14,706 bases of DNA from CAZAQB01 sp964487155 (GTDB lineage: Bacteria > Pseudomonadota > Gammaproteobacteria > Nitrococcales > Nitrococcaceae): assembly GCA_964487155.1 (NCBI GenBank), contig CAZAQB010000083.1:1-14706 (forward strand), written 5' to 3'. Of this stretch, positions 8,319 through 14,108 are shown one piece after another (the first letter of the stretch is position 1; each line of letters begins with the position of its first letter). The notes under the pieces were generated by a model. It was given only the letters and a program-made list of their open reading frames with translations. It was not told where the DNA came from and did not search any database. Both the position numbers and the translations under genes were made by a program.

Positions 8319-8350
8319 GCCAGTTACATTCAAACCCACGCTTAACTGGC
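8319..8350. repeat. Perfect 8-bp inverted repeat in the pilM/mrcA divergent intergenic region
   Basis: GCCAGTTA at 8319-8326 is the exact reverse complement of TAACTGGC at 8343-8350, with a 16-bp spacer. The arms sit about 45 bp upstream of the pilM GTG and about 50 bp upstream of the mrcA -10. An 8-bp palindrome GACTAGTC (8311-8318) directly abuts the left arm. The geometry (arm centres 24 bp apart) would suit a DNA-binding protein on two helical turns, or a hairpin in the pilM leader. No known operator was recognised. Confidence 0.5.
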
Positions 8351-8400
8351 AATCAAGCCTGCATTTTTGCGGTGCCCGCACGCTGAGGCCGCCACCGCGA

Positions 8401-8409
8401 TGGTATACT
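8401..8409 (+). promoter_or_regulatory. Extended -10 promoter for mrcA
   Basis: TGGTATACT contains the TG extension and TATACT, matching 5 of 6 bases of the sigma-70 -10 box, in an otherwise GC-rich stretch. It is 38 nt upstream of the mrcA ATG at 8448. No -35 hexamer at 16-18 bp is obvious, which is acceptable for extended -10 promoters. The ribosome-binding site before the ATG is weak. Confidence 0.6.
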
Positions 8410-8447
8410 GCGCGCATCTTCCCTAGGCCCCCTGTCGAAGTTCATCC

Positions 8448-10898
8448 ATGCTCCGACTCGCTCGCCCTCTCGGAATCCTTTTCGCTCTCGGTCTGGCGGC
8501 CGCCTTCATCGGTATCGCCGGGGCGGGTGTCGCCTACCTGGCACTGGCCCCGCGGCTGCCCGCCGTGGAGAGCCTGCGGGACGTTGAGTTCCAGGAGCCG
8601 CTCCGGGTGCTCGCCGCCGACGGCCGGCTGATCGCCGAGTTCGGTGAGAAGAAGCGCATTCCGGTGGCCTACGAGGATCTGCCGCCGGCTCTGCTGGAGG
8701 CCGTCATCGCCGCCGAAGACGAGCGCTTCTTCCAGCATCCCGGCGTAGACTATCAAGGCCTTCTGCGCGCAATCTGGTACCTGGTTCGCACTGGCGAGAA
8801 GGGACCGGGCGGCAGCACCATCACCATGCAGGTGGCCCGCAACTTCTTCCTGAGCAACGAGCGCACCTACCTGCGCAAGGCCATCGAGATCCTGGTGGCC
8901 CTGAAGATCGAGCGGGAACTCTCCAAGCAGGAGATCCTCTCCCTCTACCTCAACAAGATCTACCTCGGCAACCGTGCCTACGGCGTCGGGGCCGCCGCCG
9001 AAACCTACTACGGCAAGCCGCTGGCCGAGCTGGACCTGGCGCAGATCGCCATGATCGCCGGGCTGCCCAAGGCGCCGTCCGCGTTCAACCCCATCGCCAA
9101 CCCGCAGCGGGCACAGACCCGCCGGCGCTACGTGCTGGGTCGCATGCTGGAGGTGGGCAGCATCAGCGAGCAGGCCTACCAGCAGGCGGTGCAGGCACCG
9201 CTGACGGCCCGGTTGTATGCCTCCGAACCGGAAGTGGGAGCCGCCTACGTGGCCGAAATGGTGCGCGCCGAAATGGTGCAGCGCTACGGTGAGCAGGCTT
9301 ATACCGAGGGCTACACCGTGCACACCACGGTGGACGCGGAGCGCCAGGCGGCCGCGGTAGCGGCGCTGCGCGAGGCCCTGCACGCCTACGACGAGCGCCA
9401 CGGCTACCGCGGGCCGATGACCCGCTTCGAACTGCCTGAGACGCCGGATCCGAGTGCCTGGATCGACCGGCTCTGGGAGCTGGACGCGCCTGGGGCCCTG
9501 ACCCCTGCGCTGGTGCTGGAGGTGGGCGAGGACGCTGCCCGGACGGTGACTGCGGACGCCGCCGAACCGCGGACCCTGCCCTTCGCCGCCATGGAGTGGG
9601 CGCGGCCGTTCATCAGCCGCGATGCCCAGGGCGAGGCGCCGGCCCGGCCCGCCGACGTGCTGGCCCGAGGCGACGTCGTCCTGTTGCGGGAAACCGCCGA
9701 GGGGCCGCGGCTCGCCCAGGTGCCGGAGGTGCAGGGCGCCCTGGTGGCCCTGGACCCGGTGGACGGCCGGCTGCTGTCCCTGGCGGGCGGCTACGACTTC
9801 TATCAGAGCAAGTTCAACCGGGCCACTCAGGCCCAGCGCCAGCCCGGCTCGGCGTTCAAGCCCTTCATCTACTCCGCCGCCCTGGAGAACGGCTTCACCG
9901 CCGCCACCCTGGTGAACGACGCCCCCGTGGTGTTCGAGGATGCCGCCCTGGAGAGCACTTGGCGTCCGGAGAACTACAGCGGCCGGTTCTTCGGCCCCAC
10001 CCGGCTGCGCCAGGCGCTGATTCACTCGCGCAACCTGGTGTCCATCCGGGTGCTGCGGCGCATGGGTGTGGCGGCGGCGGTGGAGCACCTGCAGCGTTTC
10101 GGTTTCAACGGCTCGGAACTCCCCCGCAACCTCAGCCTGGCGCTGGGCAGCGCCAGCGTCACGCCTCTGGGGCTGGCGCGGGGCTATGCCGTGTTCGCCA
10201 ACGGCGGCTTCCGCGTGGAGCCCTGGTTCATCCAGCGCATCGCGGGGGACGGCGGCGAACTGCTGTTCGAGGCGCAGCCGGCCCGGGCCTGCCCCGAGGG
10301 CTGCCCTGTGCCGGCAGCCCTCCAGGATGATGCCGGGGGCGGATCCTCCGAGGACGCCGGGGCTGCGGCCGCGGCCGCGGCCGTGCCCCAGGCGCCCCGG
10401 GCCCTGCCGGCCACCAACGCCTATCTGATGAGCACCATGCTGCGGGACGTCATCCGCCATGGCACCGGCCGCCGGGCGCTGGCCCTGGGGCGCTCGGACC
10501 TGGCGGGCAAGACCGGGACGACCAACGACCAGCGCGACGCCTGGTTCTCCGGGTTTAACCACGCCGTGGCCACCTCGGTCTGGGTCGGCTTCGATGACCT
10601 CCAGCCGCTCGGGCGTTACGAGACCGGGGCGAAGGCTGCCCTGCCGGCCTGGATCGCATACATGGGCGCCGCCCTGGAGGGGATCCCCGAGCGGCCGTTG
10701 CCCCGGCCCGGCGGCCTGGTCACGGTGCGGGTGGACCGGGAGACGGGACGGGCCGCATCCGCCGACAACCCGCAGGCCATTTTCGAGACCTTCCGGGTGG
10801 GCAACGCGCCGGAGGGTACCGGGCTCAGCCGCAACGACCCGCAGCCTCAGGGAGAGGGCGGCACCGCGGCCCCGCCACCGGAGCAGGCCCTGTTCTGA
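8448..10898 (+). CDS. mrcA: Bifunctional penicillin-binding protein 1A (glycosyltransferase/transpeptidase)
   Basis: This 816-residue class A PBP polymerises and cross-links peptidoglycan at the periplasmic face of the inner membrane. A single N-terminal transmembrane anchor (about 8-33) is followed by the GT51 domain, with EDERFFQHPGVD (catalytic Glu90), GGSTITMQVARNFF (121-134) and the LSKQEILSLYLNKIYLG / AYGVGAAAETYYGK motifs. A middle OB-like insertion (about 290-430) marks the PBP1A subtype. The transpeptidase domain has SAFK (Ser468, Lys471), SRN (527-529) and KTGT (688-691). A linker at about 612-655 holds a Cys615/Cys619 pair (ACPEGC), as in other gammaproteobacterial PBP1A proteins, and seven alanines. 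It is divergent from pilM. Confidence 0.97.
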   Translation: MLRLARPLGILFALGLAAAFIGIAGAGVAYLALAPRLPAVESLRDVEFQEPLRVLAADGRLIAEFGEKKRIPVAYEDLPPALLEAVIAAEDERFFQHPGVDYQGLLRAIWYLVRTGEKGPGGSTITMQVARNFFLSNERTYLRKAIEILVALKIERELSKQEILSLYLNKIYLGNRAYGVGAAAETYYGKPLAELDLAQIAMIAGLPKAPSAFNPIANPQRAQTRRRYVLGRMLEVGSISEQAYQQAVQAPLTARLYASEPEVGAAYVAEMVRAEMVQRYGEQAYTEGYTVHTTVDAERQAAAVAALREALHAYDERHGYRGPMTRFELPETPDPSAWIDRLWELDAPGALTPALVLEVGEDAARTVTADAAEPRTLPFAAMEWARPFISRDAQGEAPARPADVLARGDVVLLRETAEGPRLAQVPEVQGALVALDPVDGRLLSLAGGYDFYQSKFNRATQAQRQPGSAFKPFIYSAALENGFTAATLVNDAPVVFEDAALESTWRPENYSGRFFGPTRLRQALIHSRNLVSIRVLRRMGVAAAVEHLQRFGFNGSELPRNLSLALGSASVTPLGLARGYAVFANGGFRVEPWFIQRIAGDGGELLFEAQPARACPEGCPVPAALQDDAGGGSSEDAGAAAAAAAVPQAPRALPATNAYLMSTMLRDVIRHGTGRRALALGRSDLAGKTGTTNDQRDAWFSGFNHAVATSVWVGFDDLQPLGRYETGAKAALPAWIAYMGAALEGIPERPLPRPGGLVTVRVDRETGRAASADNPQAIFETFRVGNAPEGTGLSRNDPQPQGEGGTAAPPPEQALF
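10362..10382 (+). repeat. GCGGCC tandem repeat encoding a poly-alanine linker in mrcA
   Basis: Three back-to-back GCGGCC units (10365-10382) preceded by GCT encode Ala639-Ala645, in the loop between the Cys pair and the KTG-containing part of the transpeptidase domain. The unit is a multiple of three, so slippage would change linker length by two residues without a frameshift. The position is a loop that varies among PBP1A proteins. Confidence 0.7.
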
Positions 10899-10977
10899 GA
10901 GTTTCGCCCGTCGGCGGCCGCCTCAGCCCCGCGCACCGGTCGCCGTGATCGTCATCCCTGTCCAGGAGGCCGAATAC

Positions 10978-11616
10978 ATGGCTCGCAGGAACGGCACCCA
11001 CGACGCCCGCATGCGCGAGCGCCTGGTCCGCGAGGCCGCCCGGATCATGGCCGAGGAGGGTGTCGGCGACTTCGGCACCGCCAAGCGCAAGGCGGCTGCC
11101 CGGCTCGGTGCGCCCGACACCCGCAACCTGCCCCAGAACCGCGAGGTGCAGGCGGCGCTGCGCGAGCACCAGCAGCTGTTCGAGGGCGAGGCCCTCCGCG
11201 AGCGCCTGCGGCGGCTGCGCGGCGCGGCCCTGGAGGCCATGGCCCTGCTGGAGCCGTTCCGTCCGCGGCTGGTGGGCTCGGTGCTGAAGGGCACCGCCAC
11301 GGCCCACTCCGACGTCAACCTGCATCTGTTCTCGGAACCCGCCGAGGAGGTGGCCATCTTCCTCATGGACCGGCGCATCCCCTTCGAGGAAGACAGCCGG
11401 CGCCTGCGCTTTGCCCGGGATGACTTTCGGGATTACCCGGTCTACCGGTTCCTGGCGGGCGACACCGCCATCGAGCTCACCGTGTTCAGCCTTGACGGCC
11501 TGCGCCAGGCCCCCCGCAGCAGCGTCGACGGCCAGCCCATGGAGCGGGCCGCGCGCCCGGCGGTGGAGCGGTTGCTGGAGGAGGGCGAGGGCGACCTGGG
11601 GCCGGTTTGGGGGTGA
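10978..11616 (+). CDS. Nucleotidyltransferase-like protein of unknown function
   Basis: The 212-residue protein starts at an ATG preceded by a perfect AGGAGG 8 nt upstream, the strongest ribosome-binding site in the window. The N-terminal part (about 10-45) is helical and basic, and REAARIMAEEGVGDF recalls the first helices of TetR-like proteins. A helical linker leads to RLVGSVLKGTATAHSDVNLHLF (97-118), a GS-x10-D pattern of the minimal nucleotidyltransferase fold. It has Gly100, Ser101 and Asp112, but Asn114 where a second carboxylate is usual. IELTVF supplies Glu166 as a possible third acid. I recall similar uncharacterised proteins in related bacteria, but their function is unknown to me. 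It lies 79 bp after mrcA on the same strand and could be cotranscribed with it. An enzymatic role is uncertain. Confidence 0.85.
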   Translation: MARRNGTHDARMRERLVREAARIMAEEGVGDFGTAKRKAAARLGAPDTRNLPQNREVQAALREHQQLFEGEALRERLRRLRGAALEAMALLEPFRPRLVGSVLKGTATAHSDVNLHLFSEPAEEVAIFLMDRRIPFEEDSRRLRFARDDFRDYPVYRFLAGDTAIELTVFSLDGLRQAPRSSVDGQPMERAARPAVERLLEEGEGDLGPVWG

Positions 11617-11677
11617 GGGCCGTCCGGACCGGAGGGCAAGCCGGCTAGCGCGGGGCAAAACCTACCGTTTCGGGGAA

Positions 11678-11808
11678 GGACTGAGTGAAAAGGACTGAGG
11701 ACTGAGGACTGAGGACTGAGTGGAAGAGGGAGGCTTGACAGGCGCCGGGGCGAAGTCACGCCCTGCTCAGTCCTCAGTCCTCAGTCCTCAGTCCTCAGTC
11801 CTCAGTCC
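11678..11808. repeat. Mirror-image heptanucleotide array (GGACTGA units facing TCAGTCC units)
   Basis: The left arm (11678-11719) is six 7-bp steps in register: GGACTGA, one diverged step GTGAAAA (11685-11691), then four perfect GGACTGA units. The right arm (11767-11808) is six perfect TCAGTCC units, the reverse complement. Both arms are exactly 42 bp, and 28 bp pair without mismatch next to the centre. The 47-bp centre holds its own small hairpin, GGGCG (11748-11752) with CGCCC (11759-11763). The element lies between the convergent nucleotidyltransferase-like gene and gltA. The repeat itself is certain. Any role, such as a terminator, an RNase III substrate or a cruciform, is inference. Confidence 0.95.
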
Positions 11809-11838
11809 GTAGGCTGGGTTGAGCATGCGAAACCCAGC
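11809..11838 (+). repeat. GTAG-headed REP-like palindrome 1
   Basis: GTAG (11809-11812) is followed directly by GCTGGGTT (11813-11820), a 10-nt loop containing GCATGC, and AACCCAGC (11831-11838), an exact 8-bp stem. The GTAG head plus stem is the layout of repetitive extragenic palindromes that are mobilised by REP-associated tyrosine transposases. The element abuts the last TCAGTCC heptamer with no intervening base. Confidence 0.75.
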
Positions 11839-11861
11839 ATCCGGAATCGGAGCCTGAAGAC

Positions 11862-11890
11862 GCCGGATGCGCTTCGCTTATCCGGCCTAC
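11862..11890 (-). repeat. GTAG-headed REP-like palindrome 2
   Basis: Read on the minus strand, GTAG (11890-11887) leads straight into GCCGGAT, an 11-nt loop with a GCG/CGC mini-stem, and ATCCGGC (arms 11862-11868 and 11880-11886 on the + strand). The stem and head closely resemble the palindromic unit known as REP/PU in E. coli. It faces palindrome 3 head to head, making a BIME-like pair. Confidence 0.8.
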
Positions 11891-11927
11891 CCCTGCGCCC
11901 ATGCCCCGGGGCTGAATCGAAGCCCGC

Positions 11928-11963
11928 GTAGGCCGGATAAGGCGCGCCAGCGCCGCATCCGGC
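11928..11963 (+). repeat. GTAG-headed REP-like palindrome 3
   Basis: GTAG (11928-11931) is followed by GCCGGAT (11932-11938), an inner stem GGCGC/GCGCC, and ATCCGGC (11957-11963). It has the same outer stem as palindrome 2 but a longer inner hairpin, and lies in inverted orientation to it. A second ATCCGGC copy follows directly (11964-11970). Its position 75 bp past the gltA stop codon, between convergent genes, is typical for REP elements. Confidence 0.8.
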
Positions 11964-11982
11964 ATCCGGCTTGGCAACCCCC

Positions 11983-12016
11983 AAAACGAAAAGAGCCCGG
12001 GACCATGCCCGGGCTC
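11983..12016 (-). terminator. Intrinsic terminator of gltA
   Basis: On the minus strand GAGCCCGGG and CCCGGGCTC (11993-12001 and 12008-12016 on the + strand) form a perfect 9-bp stem with a 6-nt loop. It is followed by TTTTCGTTTT (11992 down to 11983). It starts 23 bp downstream of the gltA stop codon. A 12-bp palindrome CTACGGCCGTAG (12024-12035) lies between the stop and the stem. Confidence 0.88.
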
Positions 12017-12038
12017 CCGGCGCCTACGGCCGTAGCCG

Positions 12039-13334
12039 TTAGCGCTTCACCATCGGCAGGTAATCCCGCTGGGCGGCGCCGCTGTAGACCTGGCGCGGCC
12101 GGCCGATGCGCTGCTCCGGGTCGGCCACCAGCTCCATCCACTGGGCGATCCAGCCCGGTGTGCGGCCCAGGGCGAACAGCACCGTAAAGAACTCGGTGGG
12201 GATGCCCAGGGCTCGGTAGATGAGGCCGGAGTAGAAGTCCACGTTGGGGTAGAGCTTGCGCTCCACGAAGTAGTCGTCGGCCAGCGCGATCTCCTCCAGG
12301 CGCATGGCCAGCTCCAGCTGGGGATCATTGCCCTTGCCCAGCTCGTTGAGCACTTCGTGGGTCGTCTTGCGGATGATGGTGGCCCGCGGGTCGAAGTTCT
12401 TGTAGACCCGGTGGCCGAAGCCCATCAGCCGGAACGGGTCGTCCTTGTCCTTGGCCTTGTCGATGAAGCGCGGCACCTGGTTGACGTCGCCGATCTCCTC
12501 CAGCATGCGCAGCACCGCCTCGTTGGCGCCGCCGTGGGCGGGCCCCCACAGGGCGGCGCAGCCGGCGGAGATGGCGGCGAACGGATTGGCGCCAGTGCTG
12601 CCCACCAGGCGCACCGTGGAGGTGCTGGCGTTCTGCTCGTGGTCGGCGTGCAGGATCAGCAGCTGGTCCAGGGCCCGCTCGGCCACCGGGCTGATCTCGT
12701 ACTCCTCGGACGGCCGGGCGAACAGCATGTTCAGCAGGTTGCCGCAGTAGCTCAGCCGGTTCAGCGGGTAGACGAAGGGCTCGCCCACCATGTGCTTGAA
12801 GGCCAGCGCCGCGATGGTGGGCATCTTGGCGATGATCCGGTGGGCGCACAGGCGCCGGTTCTCCGGATCGTTGGTGTCGATGGTGTCGTGGTAGAAGGCC
12901 GACAGCGACGCCACCACGCCGGTGAGCATGGCCATGGGGTGGGCGTTGTAGTGAAAGCCGTCGAAGAAGTCCTTGAGGCTCTCGTTCACCATGGTGTGGT
13001 GGGTGATGGCGTGCTCGAAGGCCTGCAGCTCGTCCCGGTCGGGCAGGTCGCCATGCAGCAGCAGGTAGCACACTTCCAGGAACGAGCTCTGCTCGGCGAG
13101 CTGCTCGATGGGGTAACCGCGGTAGAGCAGGATGCCCTGGTCGCCGTCGATGTAGGTGATGTCGCTGCGGCAGCTCGCCGTGGACGTGAAGCCGGGGTCG
13201 TAGGTGAAGTAGCCGGTGTCCCGGTAGAGATTGCGGACATCGACCACTTCGGGGCCATGGGTGCCGCCCCGCACTGGCAGTTCGAAGCTCTTGCCGGTGC
13301 TGTTGTCGGTCAGCGTGACGGTCTTGTCGGACAT
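12039..13334 (-). CDS. gltA: Citrate synthase (type II, hexameric family)
   Basis: GltA (431 residues) condenses acetyl-CoA with oxaloacetate to citrate, the entry step of the TCA cycle, in the cytoplasm. Catalytic residues are visible: His267 in GPAHGGANE, His308 in GFGHRVYKNFDPRA and Asp366 in LYPNVDFYSG, plus the conserved ILHADHEQNASTSTVR. The N-terminal beta-rich domain (about 1-55) and the length close to E. coli GltA (427) place it in the hexameric, usually NADH-inhibited group. I chose the ATG at 13332-13334 because GGAGGGGAG lies just upstream and the N-terminus MSDKTVTLTD fits the family. The frame is open further to 13499 but without support. An intrinsic terminator follows it, so it is probably monocistronic. 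Confidence 0.97.
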   Translation of the reverse strand: MSDKTVTLTDNSTGKSFELPVRGGTHGPEVVDVRNLYRDTGYFTYDPGFTSTASCRSDITYIDGDQGILLYRGYPIEQLAEQSSFLEVCYLLLHGDLPDRDELQAFEHAITHHTMVNESLKDFFDGFHYNAHPMAMLTGVVASLSAFYHDTIDTNDPENRRLCAHRIIAKMPTIAALAFKHMVGEPFVYPLNRLSYCGNLLNMLFARPSEEYEISPVAERALDQLLILHADHEQNASTSTVRLVGSTGANPFAAISAGCAALWGPAHGGANEAVLRMLEEIGDVNQVPRFIDKAKDKDDPFRLMGFGHRVYKNFDPRATIIRKTTHEVLNELGKGNDPQLELAMRLEEIALADDYFVERKLYPNVDFYSGLIYRALGIPTEFFTVLFALGRTPGWIAQWMELVADPEQRIGRPRQVYSGAAQRDYLPMVKR

Positions 13335-13386
13335 GTAATGCTCCCCTCCGGTGCGCGTGAGCCGACCCGCCGGCGGCTGCCGGCCC

Positions 13387-13400
13387 CCTGTTGGAACAGG
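13387..13400. promoter_or_regulatory. Operator-like palindrome upstream of gltA
   Basis: CCTGTT-GG-AACAGG is a perfect inverted repeat with 6-bp arms and a 2-bp centre, 52 bp before the gltA ATG. The compact symmetry suits a dimeric repressor or activator site. It is not a LexA box, because the CTGT and ACAG half-sites are 4 rather than 8 bp apart. No regulator can be named from the sequence. Confidence 0.4.
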
Positions 13401-13457
13401 TCGGGACCCTGTCTTCGGCAACGGGCGGCCACAGCCGCCCCCGCGTCCAGAGTCCTG

Positions 13458-13530
13458 CCTGGGAATCGGAAACCCGGCGCAGCGTCCCAGGGGGCACACT
13501 CGCCCCGGCGGACCCCTGTGCGACGGGTCC
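13458..13530 (-). promoter_or_regulatory. Two inverted repeats in the gltA upstream region
   Basis: CCTGGGA (13458-13464) pairs with TCCCAGG (13485-13491) across a 20-nt loop, and GGACCC (13510-13515) pairs with GGGTCC (13525-13530) across 9 nt. If transcription starts near 13568, both would be hairpins in a leader of roughly 230 nt. The 319-bp gap 13335-13653 shows no convincing gene. Besides these repeats it holds the palindrome at 13387-13400, the possible promoter at 13575-13583, and a GCGCTGG/CCAGCGC palindrome at 13613-13627 without a T-tract. Confidence 0.4.
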
Positions 13531-13574
13531 CCTGCCTCACGGTGATCAAGGATTCAGGTTGCAAAACCGCCGGA

Positions 13575-13583
13575 ATGGTAGCA
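13575..13583 (-). promoter_or_regulatory. Possible extended -10 promoter for gltA
   Basis: Minus-strand TGCTACCAT combines a TG extension with TACCAT, matching 4 of 6 -10 bases, in one of the least GC-rich patches of this gap. No good -35 is present. It would give a gltA leader of about 230 nt. It could be chance, and gltA may use another start nearer the gene. Confidence 0.3.
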
Positions 13584-13653
13584 GCAATGCCGGGGGGCGG
13601 GAAGCGAGTGGAGCGCTGGGCCAGCGCACCGCGGCGCGCCGGCAGGGCGGATT

Positions 13654-13911
13654 CTACTTGCCCTTGGCCATGTTGCCGTAGCGCTTGCGGAAGGCGTCCA
13701 CCCGCCCACCGGTGCTGAGCACCCGCTGCTTGCCGGTGTAGAAGGGGTGGCTGGCGCTGGAGATCTCCACCTTCACCAGGGGGTACTCGTTGCCGTCCTC
13801 CCACTGGATGGTGTCCCGGGTCCGAGCCGTGGAGCGCCCAAGGAAGGCGAAGTCCGACGAGATGTCCTGGAACACTACGTCGCGGTAATTGGGGTGGATG
13901 CCCTGCTTCAT
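13654..13911 (-). CDS. rpmE2: 50S ribosomal protein L31, type B (cysteine-free)
   Basis: This 85-residue protein is the type B (C-minus) form of large-subunit protein L31. Recognisable segments are MKQGIHPNYRDVVFQD at the start, TIQWEDGNEYPLVKVEISSASHPFYTGKQ and the basic GGRVDAFRKRYG tail. There are no cysteines at all, so the zinc ribbon of the C-plus form is absent. The ATG at 13909-13911 is preceded by AGGTGA at a good distance. The frame is open 11 codons further, but that extension is not family-like. In many bacteria the C-minus paralogue is induced under zinc limitation by Zur. I see no Zur-like site here, and a good sigma-70 promoter lies upstream, so here it may be the constitutive L31. 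Confidence 0.95.
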   Translation of the reverse strand: MKQGIHPNYRDVVFQDISSDFAFLGRSTARTRDTIQWEDGNEYPLVKVEISSASHPFYTGKQRVLSTGGRVDAFRKRYGNMAKGK

Positions 13912-13982
13912 GGTCTCACCTGGATGGATGGGGCTGCCTGCCAAGGCCGGCGAGCGTAGGTCGCACAGCCAGAAGGCCGCAG

Positions 13983-14012
13983 ACTATAGCGCGCCGGGCA
14001 GGTTGGGCTCAA
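13983..14012 (-). promoter_or_regulatory. Sigma-70-type promoter for rpmE2
   Basis: On the minus strand TTGAGC (14012-14007; 4 of 6 matches to TTGACA) is followed by an 18-bp spacer and TATAGT (13988-13983; 5 of 6 matches to TATAAT). The transcript would begin about 65 nt before the rpmE2 ATG. Confidence 0.6.
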
Positions 14013-14056
14013 TAGCGTTGCGCTTGCCAGTCCGGGTCTGGCGGGCGAGGCGGGGC

Positions 14057-14077
14057 GGCTTCCTGTGCCCGGAAGCC
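14057..14077. repeat. 7-bp stem hairpin after the DUF3135 gene
   Basis: GGCTTCC (14057-14063) and GGAAGCC (14071-14077) form a perfect stem with a 7-nt loop, 32 bp downstream of the DUF3135 stop on the minus strand. No T-tract follows, so it may be a factor-assisted terminator or 3'-end structure rather than a classical intrinsic terminator. Confidence 0.4.
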
Positions 14078-14108
14078 TGCCGGCGAGGTATGCCCCGGCA
14101 GCGGCTGA

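Noticed and set aside
8302..8322. Sigma-54-like GG-N10-GC spacing (TGGCGACTAGTCGGCGC) upstream of pilM
   Set aside because: Only the GG and GC dinucleotides fit. The TTGC part of the -12 element is CGGC, so the match is too weak in GC-rich DNA.
11735..11740. Consensus -35 hexamer TTGACA in the centre of the heptamer mirror array
   Set aside because: No -10-like hexamer occurs 16-18 bp downstream (the region is GTCACGCCCTGC) and no gene follows in that direction before gltA, which is on the other strand.
11678..11808. CRISPR array
   Set aside because: Units are 7 bp, contiguous and without spacers, and the two arms are inverted relative to each other; no cas genes are present.
11442..11984. 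Several short open frames across the repeat region on the minus strand
   Set aside because: They run through tandem repeats and palindromes, lack ribosome-binding sites and have no protein-like composition.
13613..13627. GCGCTGG-G-CCAGCGC palindrome as an intrinsic terminator of rpmE2
   Set aside because: The stem is good but no T-tract follows on the minus strand. It is kept only as a possible structure.
13912..14108. Search for a Zur-type operator upstream of rpmE2
   Set aside because: No AT-rich interrupted palindrome of the Zur kind is visible. The only clear signals are the sigma-70-like promoter and a GC-rich hairpin.
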